In this document: piece after piece, positions 25,946 to 40,900 of the stretch
Layout of the letters: each line of letters starts with the position of its first letter
Numbering within the stretch: the stretch's first letter is position 1
Origin: Trematomus loennbergii
Taxonomy: Eukaryota; Chordata; Actinopteri; Perciformes; Nototheniidae
Direction: 5' to 3'
Assembly (NCBI GenBank): GCA_012861695.1
Contig: JAAOOA010000127.1
Span: forward strand, 17,802,755-17,866,754
DNA: 64,000 nucleotides
Position numbers and translations under genes: made by a program
Notes under the pieces: generated by a model
What the model saw: only the letters and a program-made list of their open reading frames with translations
What the model was told of the DNA's origin: nothing
Database searches by the model: none

Positions 25946-28900
25946 TGAGTTTCTCAGACTGTTGGTGTAATGCCACAGAGATACCAGTCCCCTAATGACC
26001 ATGACCTTTTAGTAGGTCACACATTCAAAACACGGGTTGCATGCTTGTAACCCCCTTTACTGTTTATTTGACAATGAGTTAGGCGAAGAACTTGAGCCTC
26101 CCTTGTTAAAAACGACTCAAAGGAAGGCAGATTTTAAAGGTAGAATTAAGTCTTCATAATATGAGTCGATGGCAGCAAAACACTTGTCCCTACTGAGCCG
26201 GTGTCTGATTATTTTAAGCCCAGTTACTTGGTGAGTGGCTGACAGGCCAAATAAACAGACTTAGTTTGAACTTTTTCTCTCCCTTTTCACACTTTCATCC
26301 GTTGTGTTCTTTACTGACAGGCCAAGCATTTTTGTCCTGGTATTCAAAGACTTTTTCCGACTCCTCCCTCTGCAGGGCGAAGGAATTCGAGACGACAATG
26401 GAGGTTAAGACGCAAGTCCCCGACTCCCCATACAAGGCCAAGTGAGTGTATACCTTTCATATTATTTTATTTTATTTTACTCTGACAAATCTTTTGTGTA
26501 GGTTGCTGCTACTATTAACTATTTTCACAATTTATTAATCTTCATCTTTTTGAAGAAGATTCTGAGAATCGAATTTGTTAAACGTTTAACAATTTTCCAA
26601 AATGCATGAATTACTATTTAAAATTAAACTTGTTTATTTCTTATTTAACTGTAATAAAATCATAATTTACCAAAGATGACAATCTGTAGACTGTTTGGTT
26701 TCGGGATGACCAGTAAAAACCTAAATGTACTGTAAGAGACAGCTGGTCAATATTTAAACATTAGAGGCTCAATCATGTTCATTTTAAAACATTTATTTCT
26801 TAACAAAATATCCACATTGGTTTTTTGATTTACCCTTTTCAGTGATATTCAGTCCAAATGACAAATAGATGAAGTCTACTCTCATTAAAAAACAAAGAAA
26901 AGCAGCAGTCTTCTTATCATCAGAGAAGTTGAAACTGAACTTTATTGTAATGTTTTCCTAACAATGAATTGATAATCCAAATTGTATTTTTCTGTTGATT
27001 GACTAATCATTTAACTAGCTAATAGTTTCAGCTCTTCTGTTGTGGATCAAAGATGGCTGAAGAAGCATTGAAGCATGGATACAGAACTAGTTTTAGTAAA
27101 TGGATTTATTATAAACTTTTGGCTGTTGTGTGTCCAGGTTGCAGCGCCTGGTGAAGGACCTCTTGAAGCAGCTGCAGGGCCAGGACAGCGGCCAGTGGGC
27201 CAACAACAAAGTGTCCGGTCTGGACCGAACACTGGGAGAAATCTCTCGCATCTTAGAGAAACAGGTAGAGCAACAAATGCATCACGTAGACCCAGAAAAC
27301 GTAAGGATTTAGTCATTTGTATCATTTATCGGTGTATTGATTATTTGAAAAGGAATTGGTTTCATCTATAAGCTTTATTATGTATCTACTACCTTTATTT
27401 TCTTTACGGTGAATGTCTATCGCATTGTTTCCAAGTGGCCTGTTACCACTTCACATTTGCTTTGGTGCGTCATGTCTGTTGCACGTCTGTGGACTGAGCA
27501 GTCTGCAGCCGTGCACAGGTCATGCCAGCCCTTTGGCATGTCTCGGTGATGAGTTTTGTTTGGCTGTGTCTCTCTGTGTCTCACCCTCCCAATGTAGCGT
27601 ATCACTTACTCTGAACCAACTTGCCTTTGGTTATTGGGTAATGAAGACCAGATTAACTGTGTTTTCATTGTGCACATGGATCCAATAGAGGAGCTTCCCA
27701 GCACGAGAGCAAGCATTGTCTCGTGTCTATGTGGCTTGCTCGACTCAGATGTTTAGACAATAGTAAATTGGATTTCCAGATGAAATGCCATGGATGCACA
27801 AGACTTTGAGGCAAGCAAATTTGACATTTTTTCAGAGATTTGGCTTTTCTCTTTTCCGTTCTTTACAGCTGAATAATACAGTGTGTAACATTGTCAGATA
27901 TGATGGCAGACATTTTAAACTACACTTGATTTGAAACATCTGTCCCAGGGGTTTTGTTGCATGACGGTTTTTTTTACAGTAAAACTCACATCAATTTGAG
28001 ACTGAGAGGAGGAATTAAAACACCTGCCACCATGTTTATGATGAGGAGAATATACAGCCCCACTTCCTGTAATGAGGCATAAATTTCCCGCCGAGTTGTG
28101 GTTCAAGCCATCATAACATCCCACTGTGCATGCCTCTGGGCGTGAGGATAGAGAGATTATGGTGTCCCATCAGTGACGAGGGGGGTGGCTGGAGAGGCTA
28201 TTACCGAATTTCCCCTGAGAGGCAAAGAAAGAGGTGGCTGAGGTGGGTGGCAGAGCGTCCTGTAAGGAGAGAGGAGGAGACCGGTGTGATGTGAGTAGCT
28301 CACAAGCTGTCACTACACGAGAGCTCCTCCCCTCAGCTCCACATACTCCCAGTGGGAGGTCAGAGGTCAGTGGGCCACAGTAGATGTGCTCTATTCAACA
28401 GTGGTGTCGCTGGGAAGGAGGCAGCTCTTTTTGCTTTGTCTTTCCCCTCGATTCAAAAGCACATGTTTAAACTGTTTTGTCAAGTTCTGCTTTAACAGCT
28501 TCTTACTGAAAAACTCACCCAAAGCTAAGTGGAAGAATGTGATTGGCCAATGAGACAGCCTGGGGAGCACTTCCCTCTCTAATCCCTGGACAAAGTCAAA
28601 TAAATAGGGTCTCCGTCAGCATGGCTGTCTGGCCCCTGAGTCACATCAAGTCGGGACCGTTTAGATTATTTGACCTAACAAGCATCTCTCATGTCATTGA
28701 CTCACCTAGAGATTTGTTTTTCTCCCCCATATCTGATTCAGTCTCCACTTTCTCTGCTAATTCCTTAGACAACACCCGACACTCCCCCTCCTGCACTGCT
28801 GTTTGGACCCCCTCTCTCCTCCCGTGCTTTCTAGGCTACGTCTAGTGTCTGACCCCGATGTGTCTCTCCCTCTGTGGCCTCTAATGGTTTATTTTGTGTC

Positions 28901-31900
28901 AAACCTGATTTTTTTCTCTACTCTGGGTGATCGAGGATATCAATTTTCCCGATGTGCTGCTCTTTTCTTTCCTTATTATTGAGCACTTGTATTTATATAT
29001 TGCCCAAAGTGTTTACTGCTGCTTTCAGTTAAAGCCTGTCCAGGAAAGGGCAACATGTATGACAGGTAAGGAACTGTCAGGAGCACCGTGCTCTGAGCGC
29101 TAAAGACTTAACTTTTTCATTTGCCAGCTGTCAGAGCGCGGTTGGGCCAACCAGGGGGACTTCTGGGAGTTTTATCAGGGGACATGGGGGGAAGGCTAAG
29201 GGCAGCGTGGCAGGATAACAAGGTTTCCTGCCTGGGCCTCCAGCAGACTGACAGATACAGCCCAGATCAACAGTGTCAGAAAATTGTCAAAGACGGCAAA
29301 ATTGAGCAATAAGCTATTCAGTTTTCCAACATCATACGCAAAATGTTCTTCTGCAAGAATTTAATAAGAATACTAGTACTGTGTTGTACAGTACTCATTG
29401 TTTTCTGAAAACCGAGGTTATAAAAACAGATGTCGCTATCTGTGAATAATAATAACATATTGTTGGTCTTATGTGTTAGAAATTGACCATCAACAAACCT
29501 TTTAAAAGTTTGTATCAGTTAGTAAAAGTAAAATCAGTTCTTACAAAACCTTAAACTTGTATGCATACTAATCGATAATTATTTAGTTTTTGTAAAAAAA
29601 AATCAAAGTTGTACAGCAGACAGATTCTTTTATTTCTCATCTTGTCAAATTAGTTTTATTTTAAATACTGAAGCCCTTCATTAAGTAGAACTAACAAACA
29701 TTTTTAATATAGAACTTTTGTATTCGCTACTAAATTTACTTGCTTTATTTAGCATAACATTTAACAAAATTATATATATTTATTTAAAAGAGGTAGTGTC
29801 AATGTTCCTTTTCTTCTTTAACAGACATCTGTCATTATTTTGGACATTTTCTTTGACAAGATTATTGATCTAAAGAATAATGAAATATTTAATGACTCAA
29901 TCAATTGTTCATTTTCATCCTCAATGTTTTCCAACCTCAATATCACTGTCTTTGATGCTGCCTATTTTGATTAATGAGATGATTAAATTAGAAAATTAAC
30001 CTTTACATCAATGGAAATCAGCTCAAAGTTTTTAGCTCTTAATGTTATTGTATTTTCTTATTGTAGGCTTTCTTTTGTTGCTCAATAACCTCATGTGTGT
30101 TTTCCTCACCACAAGACAAATGGAGAGTGAAATACTTCTAAGCTTCTTGGTGTATAAGTTACAACTAGAGGCAGTGTGTGGTTTCTGTGGGAGGTTTAAT
30201 TCTGCACCACACAGAACTTTGATTAATCTTTGTTCATTTTACAGAATAAACACAGTTTGTGGAATTATCCATTTCCATGTTTGCCCTGCACTCACATGAA
30301 ATTATATGCCATTATGTCTTGTAAACACACAAGTTTATATCCAACCTTAAAATGTTTACTGCAGCAGCCTTGTTGTGGTTTACAGTGGACTCAGCCCCCG
30401 GAGCTTTGTTTACCTCTCTTAAGCTTTCCTATAAAGCTGTATGCACAATGATGAAATTCATGTTAGTAGAGGGTAATCATTGTTAGGTTTTTTTAGTTGT
30501 GAAGGAGTGAACTCCTGATTTGAAGTTGCAGTGAGACCTTAATGAACTCTGCCAGTTGTTGTCCATCTGTTGGTGGGGCAGGGCTGAGGCTGTGCCCTCC
30601 TCTCTGCTTTAATTAAAGTGTCTGATGGGAGGAGACTACAGAGTGCAATCTGGCTGCTCTGCTGCTCTGCGGACATTGTCGCAGGAACTACCAGCTGCTT
30701 CGGGCCTCCCATCAGCTGGGGTAACAATGGTCACCCTGGACAATAATTGAATAAGATTCCCCCTGTTGTATAATTCAGGAGCCATCCTTCTCACTTGTGT
30801 CTTAATGCTCTGCCCTTAGTGATGGCTCTTTTTTCCTTTAAGGGAAATTAGTTGCTCATCTTGTTACTGTGTTTTGTTATAGCTTCTGTTGGGGTGTAGC
30901 CAAGATCTGACAGATAGGGACTCAAAAGAACACTCCTACATTTTGGCAAATAACCAAATGTTAGCTGTCTTACTCACAGGAAAAATATGAGTTGCATCTA
31001 TGTGTTTTAATTTAGAGATACTGAAGGTCCAGTGCATGTTTAGCCTAGTTTTGTGCAAATAATATATGCAAGGGTTAATGGTTAGCCTATAGTAAAAATC
31101 AGTTGAGTATGTCACTTTAGTATTTTTCCCAGACCACATAAGACATTATGCAGTTGTTTTCAAAGGCTACATGTAAGTAGTACTCCTGCATTGAAATTGA
31201 CATATGTGCAGTGCCCCTCTAAAAGTAAAACAAGCTCTCTGAGTCTTTGCATATGCACTGAACAATACTAAACACACACTTATTGATCACTTTTTTTCCT
31301 TTTAATTTTCGTTTCTTGAACTTCCTTTATGAGAATGTAATTTAAAAAAAAAGTTGTTAGCCCTACTGAAGTTTGATAACAACTATGCATCCTAAAGCCC
31401 CTTTGGTTTAGTTGTTAACTGTGAGCCTGTGACAACCTTTCTAATTGAGCTACAGTATGGAGCCTTAATGCTGAGAGAAGAAACTGATAACTAATCTTCT
31501 TATCTAATTTGGTTGCAAACAAGTTCCCAACGTTTTGGGGTGTCCTTTTAAAAACAGTGGGTGGAACCTGGTGGAAACACTGTTTTCATCCTGTTAAGTT
31601 TGTATGCAAATGTAGCTTACTGTGTACATTCTCTGTCACTGTAATTACATACAAACACGATGCCTGTTGCACTGTGTGGTAGGGTTTGTATAAAGGATTT
31701 GTCATCACTTCATGTGGTTTACCCTCTGCTTGGATAGTCAACTGCTTTTCACAGCAAGAAGATCAACATTGGCCAACCTCAGAGCTGTTTTATTATGCAA
31801 AACAAACTTTTACTTGTTTTTGGTGAAATGTGTGCCTTCTTTTTTCACTGTGGACCATTGCATGCATAGACCACCTCAAGATAGTATGTCTGGTAGTTTG

Positions 31901-34900
31901 AACTTAATCCTCTTCACTTGTATTGTTCCATCATCACAACAGATAAATCTGTCAACAGAGCAGAAAAGGAACTGACTAGCCAAGAAACCCAGCCAGGACT
32001 GGGCAGGTCCCAGTTACCCCCTTTAATACCATTTGATAAGCTGCTATGAAAGAGCTGCCTTTTCTCATTTTGCCTAGAAGCTTTTAGGTAGGTGTGTTGA
32101 TGGGAGGGTTAAGAGAGGGGTTAAGCCAAGCTCAGTGACTGAGACCCAATTGATTAGGCATGGAAATGGCAGCCAGCATACAGAAAGGAAATTATAATTA
32201 GGTCCTTTACAAACACTGCTTAGTCTTTGAGACATTTCTCATCAAGTTGAAGGCATGGGTTCTTTGGCATGTTTGATAAAAAAATGTTGTCACCAACCTT
32301 AAATGATTGTTCAGTGTGTCTTCTGTGTGTCTAACACCGGAATCGAGAAGCAGTTACCTCAGCAGCGGGAATGAATGACAGATGAAGAGCTTATCTGTAA
32401 TTTGGTAAAGCGCTTCTCTCTCTATGTGTTCAGGCTTGTTGGCAACTTCCCATCTGCGGAACAAAAGCACTGTGAAGTGGCTGGATTTTAGTGCTGTCAC
32501 AGCACTGACGAGCCTGTAACCTCATTAGCTGTAGGAGTGACCTGCAGTGTAACACGGCCCCCTGTGTGAAGAAGGCCCTCCATCAGCAGCTCCCCTCCAG
32601 CTCTGCTCCTCCTGTCCACCCGGGCACAAACACGCCAGATAGTCAGCCGCGCTCCTGGCTTTGTACTTGTTGATTTATAAGACACTGTGCAACAACATCT
32701 GACTTACGGCCAAATATTCTATCATGCCAGGACAGCAGGACCTAACTATTAACATATGAACATAATTCTACAGACTGGACTGACTTTTCCCTCTTCTAAG
32801 TATTTTTATGATTTATATTCATGCCTGAATAGGGTTGAACCATGAAAAGTCTCTGAACAGGATTACATAGCTCTTAAATCCCATATTATCAACTTGAAAT
32901 CTAGTGTTTTTCTGTATCCTATCCTAATAGAGGGATTCCTAAATGTGTAGCTCTCCACTTGCCCCCTTCTTTATTTGGCCAAGTGGTATTTTCTCAGTTT
33001 TATTCAGTCTTTGGACATCCGTTGAGAGACCACCCCGGTGCTAACTAGAGCCTGTAGAGCATTTGCCTTTCACTGAAACTTGACTGTTGTGGGGCGGAGT
33101 CGGGTTGTGCACTTTGAGATTAAACAGGAATACCTTTGGGATCACTTTGTTTCAGATTTCAGTCCCTCGCCCCTGTAGGAGAAAGAGAGGTTCCCTCTCT
33201 GATGAGAGCCATGTAATCCCCCGCCCAGCCTGTGGCTTGTCGCTCCCTGACTGTACCTCTGTTTCACCATCTCGCTCTTTCTTTCTCTCTCTCTCTCTCT
33301 CTCTCTCTCCATAGCACAATGCAGACCAAGTGGCCTTCCAGGTAGGCGGCGGCCTGTCGGCTCTGGAACAGATTCTGCAGGTTGTCACTGCTGCTTCCAC
33401 ACCCACTGCAGTTCCTCGTATTCCTCTAAAGTGAGTACTGTTACCACATTCAAATACTTACATCCTACCATAAAGATGTACTTTAAAAAGAGGAAAGCAT
33501 GCTCTGTATGCCCTTCAGTTTATTATCATGACTTAATCACGTTTCTGTTTCAAGCCAGCAGGGTGAGCTGTCTCTTTAGCACATGATACGAATAGTTTGA
33601 TTTCTGAAACCAGTTGTTGTTTAGATCAGTCGTGAGATTAGCCATGAGTTCTCTAAGTGAAAGTCTAAATTTAGGTTCATTGTCAAGGTGAAAACAGGTG
33701 TAGAGTGATGTTCTGCATTGACAGATATTCCCTGTGAGCCTGCATGTATGATAAACAGCACCTGCATGATGCCCCACTGAAAATAACATCACATATATCC
33801 CTCTTAATAATAATGTTCTCTAATATAAATCAATTATCTGATGCAATCTTTTCTTACACTTAATACATCAAAAGCCACTATCAACAATTTACATAAATAA
33901 ATTATGAAAACACAAAAAAGAAAAAAGTCAAATATGTATACTTATAACTTTATCAATAGTAAACTATATAAAAAGTAAAACTCGAATTGTTTATTTATGA
34001 CTGATCTTAATCGTTGCCAAAACTGTAAGCACAGTTCTACTTCTCTCTTTGTATTCGTACAAACACACTTGAGGTGGAAATGTTGAAAGAATAAAAATGG
34101 AAATAGTAGATTTCATTTTTGCGTTTCTGAGGAGCACTCGTACTGTTTAATGTCTGTCCACTCGGTGCTGTATACATTCACCAGGCCTCAAACAGCTGTT
34201 ACAGTCCTTCTTCTCAAAGACTTCTCTTTGACTGTATTCTTTCTCTGACCCTCCTGACAACACACTTCGCTCTCTCTTTGTCATTGTGTTTGCAATTGCC
34301 CAAAGTGAGTGAGCTAATCTCAACTAACCTACTTTATCCTTGTATATAATTGCTTCATCTCAATAAATATCCTCAAATGTATTAATGAGTAACAGCACTG
34401 CCCTTCTAGAAATGGAGAGTGTTTCCATTTCCGTAATCAATTTGTGTCCCTTCTTTTTTCTCTCGAAACACAAAAAGCACATGTGTCCCATCTATCATTT
34501 AGAGTGCAGAGTATTTCTGAGTTGTGGGTCTGGTGTGTGCACAGCCTGCCAGTAGATAACCTCAGAGAGGCTGCTGTACTCACTAGTGGGACTCTGTAAT
34601 GGACTCGAATGGCCTTGCACTCCCATTCATTAGCATTTACTGGTCTCTGAATCTCTGCTAATGGACAAATGCTTCTTATATTTATAAGGCTTTTAAAGGG
34701 CATCACATGTATATTGATTTTTTTGTACTCTCTCTTCCTCAATCATTGTAATCTGAGGGAATTTCAAGCAGACTTCTGATTTGGAAGAAATGTTATTATC
34801 TTAAATGGAGCGACTGTCTTTTGGACAAAGCGTTTGTTTGCAGAGTTTGTTTGCACATCCGTGCATGACGCCGTGTTGGCTTAAGTGCAACAATACTTCC

Positions 34901-37900
34901 TTGGCTTTTAAGACTTCTTTTGACATGTTGCCGTGGTGAAGGATCATCAGGTGAAGACTAAACTCTCGTCTTTCTGTCCTATGCACGCTTACACAAGCAA
35001 ACTGTGGAGTGAGTTATGAGGAAACAGCAGACACACTACGGTGTTCAAGGCCTAAGAGCTAAATGCAGTAGCATCTTTAGAAACAAGCCTGATGCATGGT
35101 TCATCGGCTTCCCTATCCCTTAGTCTTATGATGATAATACTGCTGGACCCTTGAGAGCTTTTCCAGCTGAGAGCCGAGAACTGAACCGGAGATAAGCCCC
35201 TGATGAACACATCAATCCAGCACCATGAGACATTCATCCTGACCACGTATATTCTTTACAATATGTTCTGTAGTGAGGATTGATAAATAGTGTATATATA
35301 ACAGTACAGTTGTAAGCTACAACCTGGTATGTACATTATAGGTAGTTTATTTTCGTGGATTCATGTTCACCTTTCAACATTTCATAATTCAAAAATAATT
35401 TCAGACTTTTTTTGTTGAGTGTTGGAAACCGTGTAAAGAGCAGGAGAGATCACACTTCAACCTTGTAGTGGTCCTCGGTCAGGTCTGTGTAGTCTGGAGC
35501 TGGTGACGAGATGCAACACAAGGACGCAGGCCGACTGTCTACTTATCACCATCCGTCATCTGGATGGCTGTGTGGCCTAATGGGCTGCTATGCAGACGCT
35601 CACCCCAGAGTGCGCTACATTATCTGTTTACAGTGATGCTGCTGTATTGATCACCTCCTCCTACCAGATAAGCTGAGTGATTTACAAAAAAGGCAGCTGC
35701 GGAGATGCTCCTGCCATATCTCTCCCTGGGGAGGCTGATTCCATATTGTTACCATTACATTAATGAGCTAATTCCTCTGCGAGGCTCCGCTAATGTCCTG
35801 GTGTAACCCTGTGGTCACTGGAATGTCTAGATCAGAGTTTATGCAGCCACTATCATTAGCTTCAGCTGGAGCGATGATGTCTCACAAAACGCACAACATC
35901 CCAAAAGTTTGCATCTAGTTTTTTTTGTGAGCAAAACTCATTTTACTTAATATTCATTTAAAAAGTGAATTAGATTGTTCTTATGTTCCTTATTTTTCTC
36001 TGAAATCCATACTCATGGCCGTTATTGTTTATGAGCGGCAATTTACTATTAATCTGTCGATTACTCTCACAAGTCATTGTTTCATAAATATCCGAAGATG
36101 GTAAAACAAAGTTGTCAACCCTAAGTTCCCAGAGCTGAGGGAGACGTCTAGATTTGTTTTATACAGTTAGCACAACCAAAACTATAAGATATACAAAAAA
36201 CTGCCATTGAAAAAATCATCTAAGTAAATCAGTAACTATTTGACACACTGAGACCAGTGAATTGTTGGCATTTTTTAAATTGATATTCTATTCATATTTT
36301 TATTAAGGTGAACTAAATATAAATGAATACTTATATATGTAGTGTTGTACTATAGTTGATCTGTTTTGACCCCGACCCCTGAACTAGTAAAGACAAAATA
36401 AATAAAGGGACCAATTCTGGTTTGACGTTCGGTATTTTGGTTTGAAGAAATATATATATAACATTTTAACAACTTCATATTATCAGTTTCCCCCCAAACC
36501 CATCGTTAAGATGGTTATCATTTTGGCTGTCCTTATGTTTTCCTAAGCGAAATGTTGGTACTTTTCGTAAGTGGTCTCAGCACTGGACTCTCAGCATCTG
36601 TCTGTAGACAACTTGTGCTTTTAAAAGCCAATTAACAAAGAAAACATGGACTCAGAATTCCTTAATTTGTCCCAAAACGGGGACATTTACATTATTACAG
36701 CAGCAGAAGTATAGTGCAGCTCAAGTGGAGAGAATAGACTTACATATTTAACATTTTAAATAACTAAGTATGAACATGCTATTTAGAGTAAAAAAAACAC
36801 AATATATAAAAAAAACAAACAGGCAGTATATATTTTATCTATGATTATTTGGAGAGTGAAATCGTATTCCTAAGTATATATTCTAATGTGCTGATTGTCC
36901 TGTATGTTGACAAGTGATCTCCAGAGGAGGTTGTTGGACGTTGCGTGTTAACCCAATTTGTATTTCCACCACTGTCTCACATGACCTGGTGTATCCTGTG
37001 AAATCAGACCTGCTACCTGTGGTATTATTTCAGGATGTTTTCCACCATTTGTGAGTGTGTGTTTGTGTGTGTGCACGCACTCATGCTCCTGTGCGTGATG
37101 CTGTGTGACGGCTCATCAGATTTCTTCCCTTTCATACCTGGCCAGTGTGGCCCGACAGCCAGAGTAGATGTCTTGGAAGCACTCAGGGTATCGGAGAGAT
37201 CAACAGCAGAATCAAATTAAATGTCATTTAGATAGCAGTGAATGAAGGGATTGTTTGACAGCACAAGGAAATGGATTTGCTCCTCACCTTCTTTTTGGCT
37301 TAGGATTCTTTTTCTTCCCCTGAACACAAATTTACCCTGTTTAGGAGGCTGGGACTCAACCTGATCTGGAAGTTGGTCAGATTTCTTCAGCGTTGCTCCA
37401 GTCAGGCTTGACTGCGCACATAGGAAACGCACAGAGAGGGCGAGAAATGTGAGACTCAGGTTGAGGAGCACAGATCTCAGGGTTGATAAGTCAGTGACAA
37501 AAAGCATAAAGAGGCTTTTACAGGCTTGTTGTGCTGCTGTCAACTGAATTGAGCGCTGGCTATTAACTATAATAGCTGACTTTATGTTGAAATATGGACA
37601 AAATCCATAACTGTGTATCTCTCTGCTAGGGAAACCTTGTTGTTTTGGGTTTTACCTTTCATTTATGCTTGAAAGTTATTCAGGCAGTTAGTTAAGGAAA
37701 CTTTTTGATTTATTGTGGACAATTTCTTCTTTAGACTTTTTGTCTAGCCTAAAATTAAGTTATATAAAAAGAAAAATAGAGTTCAAATTCAGAGGTCAGT
37801 TACACAGCCGCCCCCCCCTCCTCCCAAGCCTCCACCTTATCATGTGTAGGGCTGTTGGCCACCCAGGCAGAGCCCCCAGAGGGCTGCAGGAGGCGAGACA

Positions 37901-40900
37901 GGATCAGATGTGCTCCATCACTCCACCTCTTTGCCTCATTTCTCTATAGATCTAAAAAGCTTTACAGGTAAAATGGTATTCCCTGGCTGCCTGAGGTTAA
38001 ACTGTTTATTATAGGTGGGCAGATTACATCATTCATTGTATGCATTTCACTTTCTTTCTTTATTTCAATCTCCTTTCTCAAGGTTGTCTTTAAAAATTAT
38101 TTCATGAACTGTTTATTCACTGGATGGAAAGTTGTTTTGGTCATTTTGAAACATGTTAAGGACAATCTGTGTAGTATGAACCTTATATTGGTGGTAAAGG
38201 AATGCTTCGTGTTCAGATAGACTGGCACCAAGTTTTTTGTGCAACATGAGACAGGGTGGCAGGGCCCTTTACAAAATGGTTCTGCAAAATCTTTGACTGG
38301 AGCTGTCATTGACGGGGGACTGAGATAGTGAGAATCCCAGAGAAGGCGGACTATCAGGTGTCATGCTCATCAAGCTCAATTATGTGGGAGGAAACCAAAG
38401 ACAGATCAGTGTGATGGTTCATTGTACAAGCTGGTGTAAGGGCATAACTCAAACATGCCTCTGACAGCCTCCTCATTTGTTCAGAGACGACCAAAGACAA
38501 GCCTGATTAGCTGTGTTACAAAGCAATTGCATGCTCATTACATGAGCAGTTGAGTGAGTCGATTGTAAAGCCAGAGGGCCGATCCGTCTTGACAGAAGTC
38601 AAGTGATTTAATTAGTATATGCTTGTCAGGTTGTAGAGTAAATACAGGCATGCCTTGAATTAAAATATTAAAATCCCCTAACATCACTGGTGTGTAACAC
38701 TTTACTGTCCTCTGTTATTTTGTAATAATATATAACTTATTACTCATAAAGGTTTATCTTTTACAGTAACCAATGTAACCCTAACCTTATGAGTAGTCCT
38801 TGTCACTTTTTGGACATGTTAGCCTTATAAGAGTCAGAAAGAGTGCATTGCCTCACCAGTTTCTACATTTTCTCTAAGTATTTACAAGAAGTTCAAAGAA
38901 GATTGCTGCTTCTTCATTTCTTTTTGAAGTAACAATGTTATAACCCATTAAGGGACTTGCATGGCAGAACTCCAAGGATGTTTGAAAAGAAATGATGACA
39001 CTATTGCCTCCCAGGTATACTTTGTAAAATACTTACAACAAACAATTGTCACCAAATCTCCATTGTGATGGGTATATCATGAACTGCTACCATTGATCAA
39101 GATGAACTATAGATGGTCGTTCTAAAGCAGAAATGTCATATCATTATATATAGTCATATCTATAATGGGTCATATGATATCCCTACTATTGTGCCCTACT
39201 TCATCAACAGGCAAAGGATCCTAAATACCATGCCAGTGACTTAAAGCTGCTAAAGTAAATCCTGTTCTTTGGAGGAATGTAAATGTCAGCTACCAAAGCT
39301 TGAATTTCATAAGCTGTGTGAAGCATGTAATTATAAAACATTTTTAAAGAAAAGCAGTTGAGTTGTTGTTTTGGTATTTTCATAAGGCTGAACTTTGTCC
39401 CATGTTCTCCAGAGTCTCGATGCAGCATGGCTGCACACAGCATAGTTAGTTTGGGATCTCATGTTACCTTGCCTTTTGCTTAATCACTGCACTCAACCAT
39501 TATGGCTTAACTTTTTCCAGCGCCTTTATACTTTAATAAAATTACTGTCAATATAGCTGCCATATAGGACATTAACAATTTGCAAGGGGGCTCTGATCTG
39601 TTATTGTTTTCAGGTGGACGAAGCCGGGTTTGATGTCAGATTTGGACACTATCCGATCATTCAAAATATAGTGCTTCTCACATTAACACCACATTCCATG
39701 TCTGACAGCTTTACTCTGCAATGTCAATAATGATACAGCAAAACGACTGATCCGCCCACGAGCAAATGGAGAGGAAGTTATTGACAGACTTGGGTCTGCC
39801 TCAGCCTAATCTATTTTCCTTTCCTATGCCAGCGTGGTTTGACCGAAAACGCACAGCAGATGTGAAGTTTTCGGTAGATATCAAAATGTTTACCATTTGA
39901 AATAAACATGGCCTACTTTAGGCACTGGAGAGGCAGATTACTTTCTTCCAGTGAGCAGATAGGACACGCCATACCGCCAATGGCTAAAATATACAGTTGT
40001 CAGAAAATATTAACTGATGAAATGGGGGCGAGGGGGAGTAGTAGTCACAGCAGAAGGATCGGTCAGTTATCTGAAGCATTAATCTTCTCTGGGGCTTGTT
40101 TTAGAGCAGACATAATACAGAGGCATGCTGACTGCCTCAGCACTGCTCGCTGCCTGGCTGCTTTGAGGAGCTGCTGAGAGGAGTAGTTTTATCTCTCCAA
40201 CGGAAACGCTGCGCCATCTCAGCCAAGATGGGACTGAGATTGCGCTCAGCTCCTCTGAAGGTGGTTGTAGTGAGGGGAGGCTCTGTATAAGTAGCTGATA
40301 TGAGTGTTTTATTCCTCAAATCAGCTTCCCTACTCGCGCTGTCAGTGAGATATGCTTCTGACTTGTGAAGACAAACTACACCCTTAAGGAACCACAAATA
40401 CAGGAGAGTGTGTTTGGCTTCCTGATGACTGCAGATAGTCTTGTCAGTGCCCAGGGCTAGACATTTTCTTACAAGTAGTAGTGTTTATCTTTGTTTTTTT
40501 AACTTGTGATCAATAACTTTTTGTCATCTTTCTGTGTTAGATCCCTCTGTGCTGCTGTAAATATCTACTGCCTGGCATGTTCCTGCTGCCCCCTCAACTG
40601 CTCCTATGTGCTGTTCACCAACAAGATAGCGCTCCTCATGGACCTGCTGCTACATCAGCTAACAGTAAGTCTATGCATTCCCAGCACATGACATAGCAAG
40701 ACCTCATTTGCCAAACATTTCACTTATATACAATGCGTATAAAATATTAATATTCAATGTGTATAAAGTTTAGATACATGGTATTCAACGTGTGGCCAAT
40801 CATTTGCCACACAAACATTTAGCGTTTTTATTAAGCCTTTCTACTTTCTTAGCATTTATCTTTTGATATACCGTGTTCCGACCGCTGTAAAAAGCCTCCC

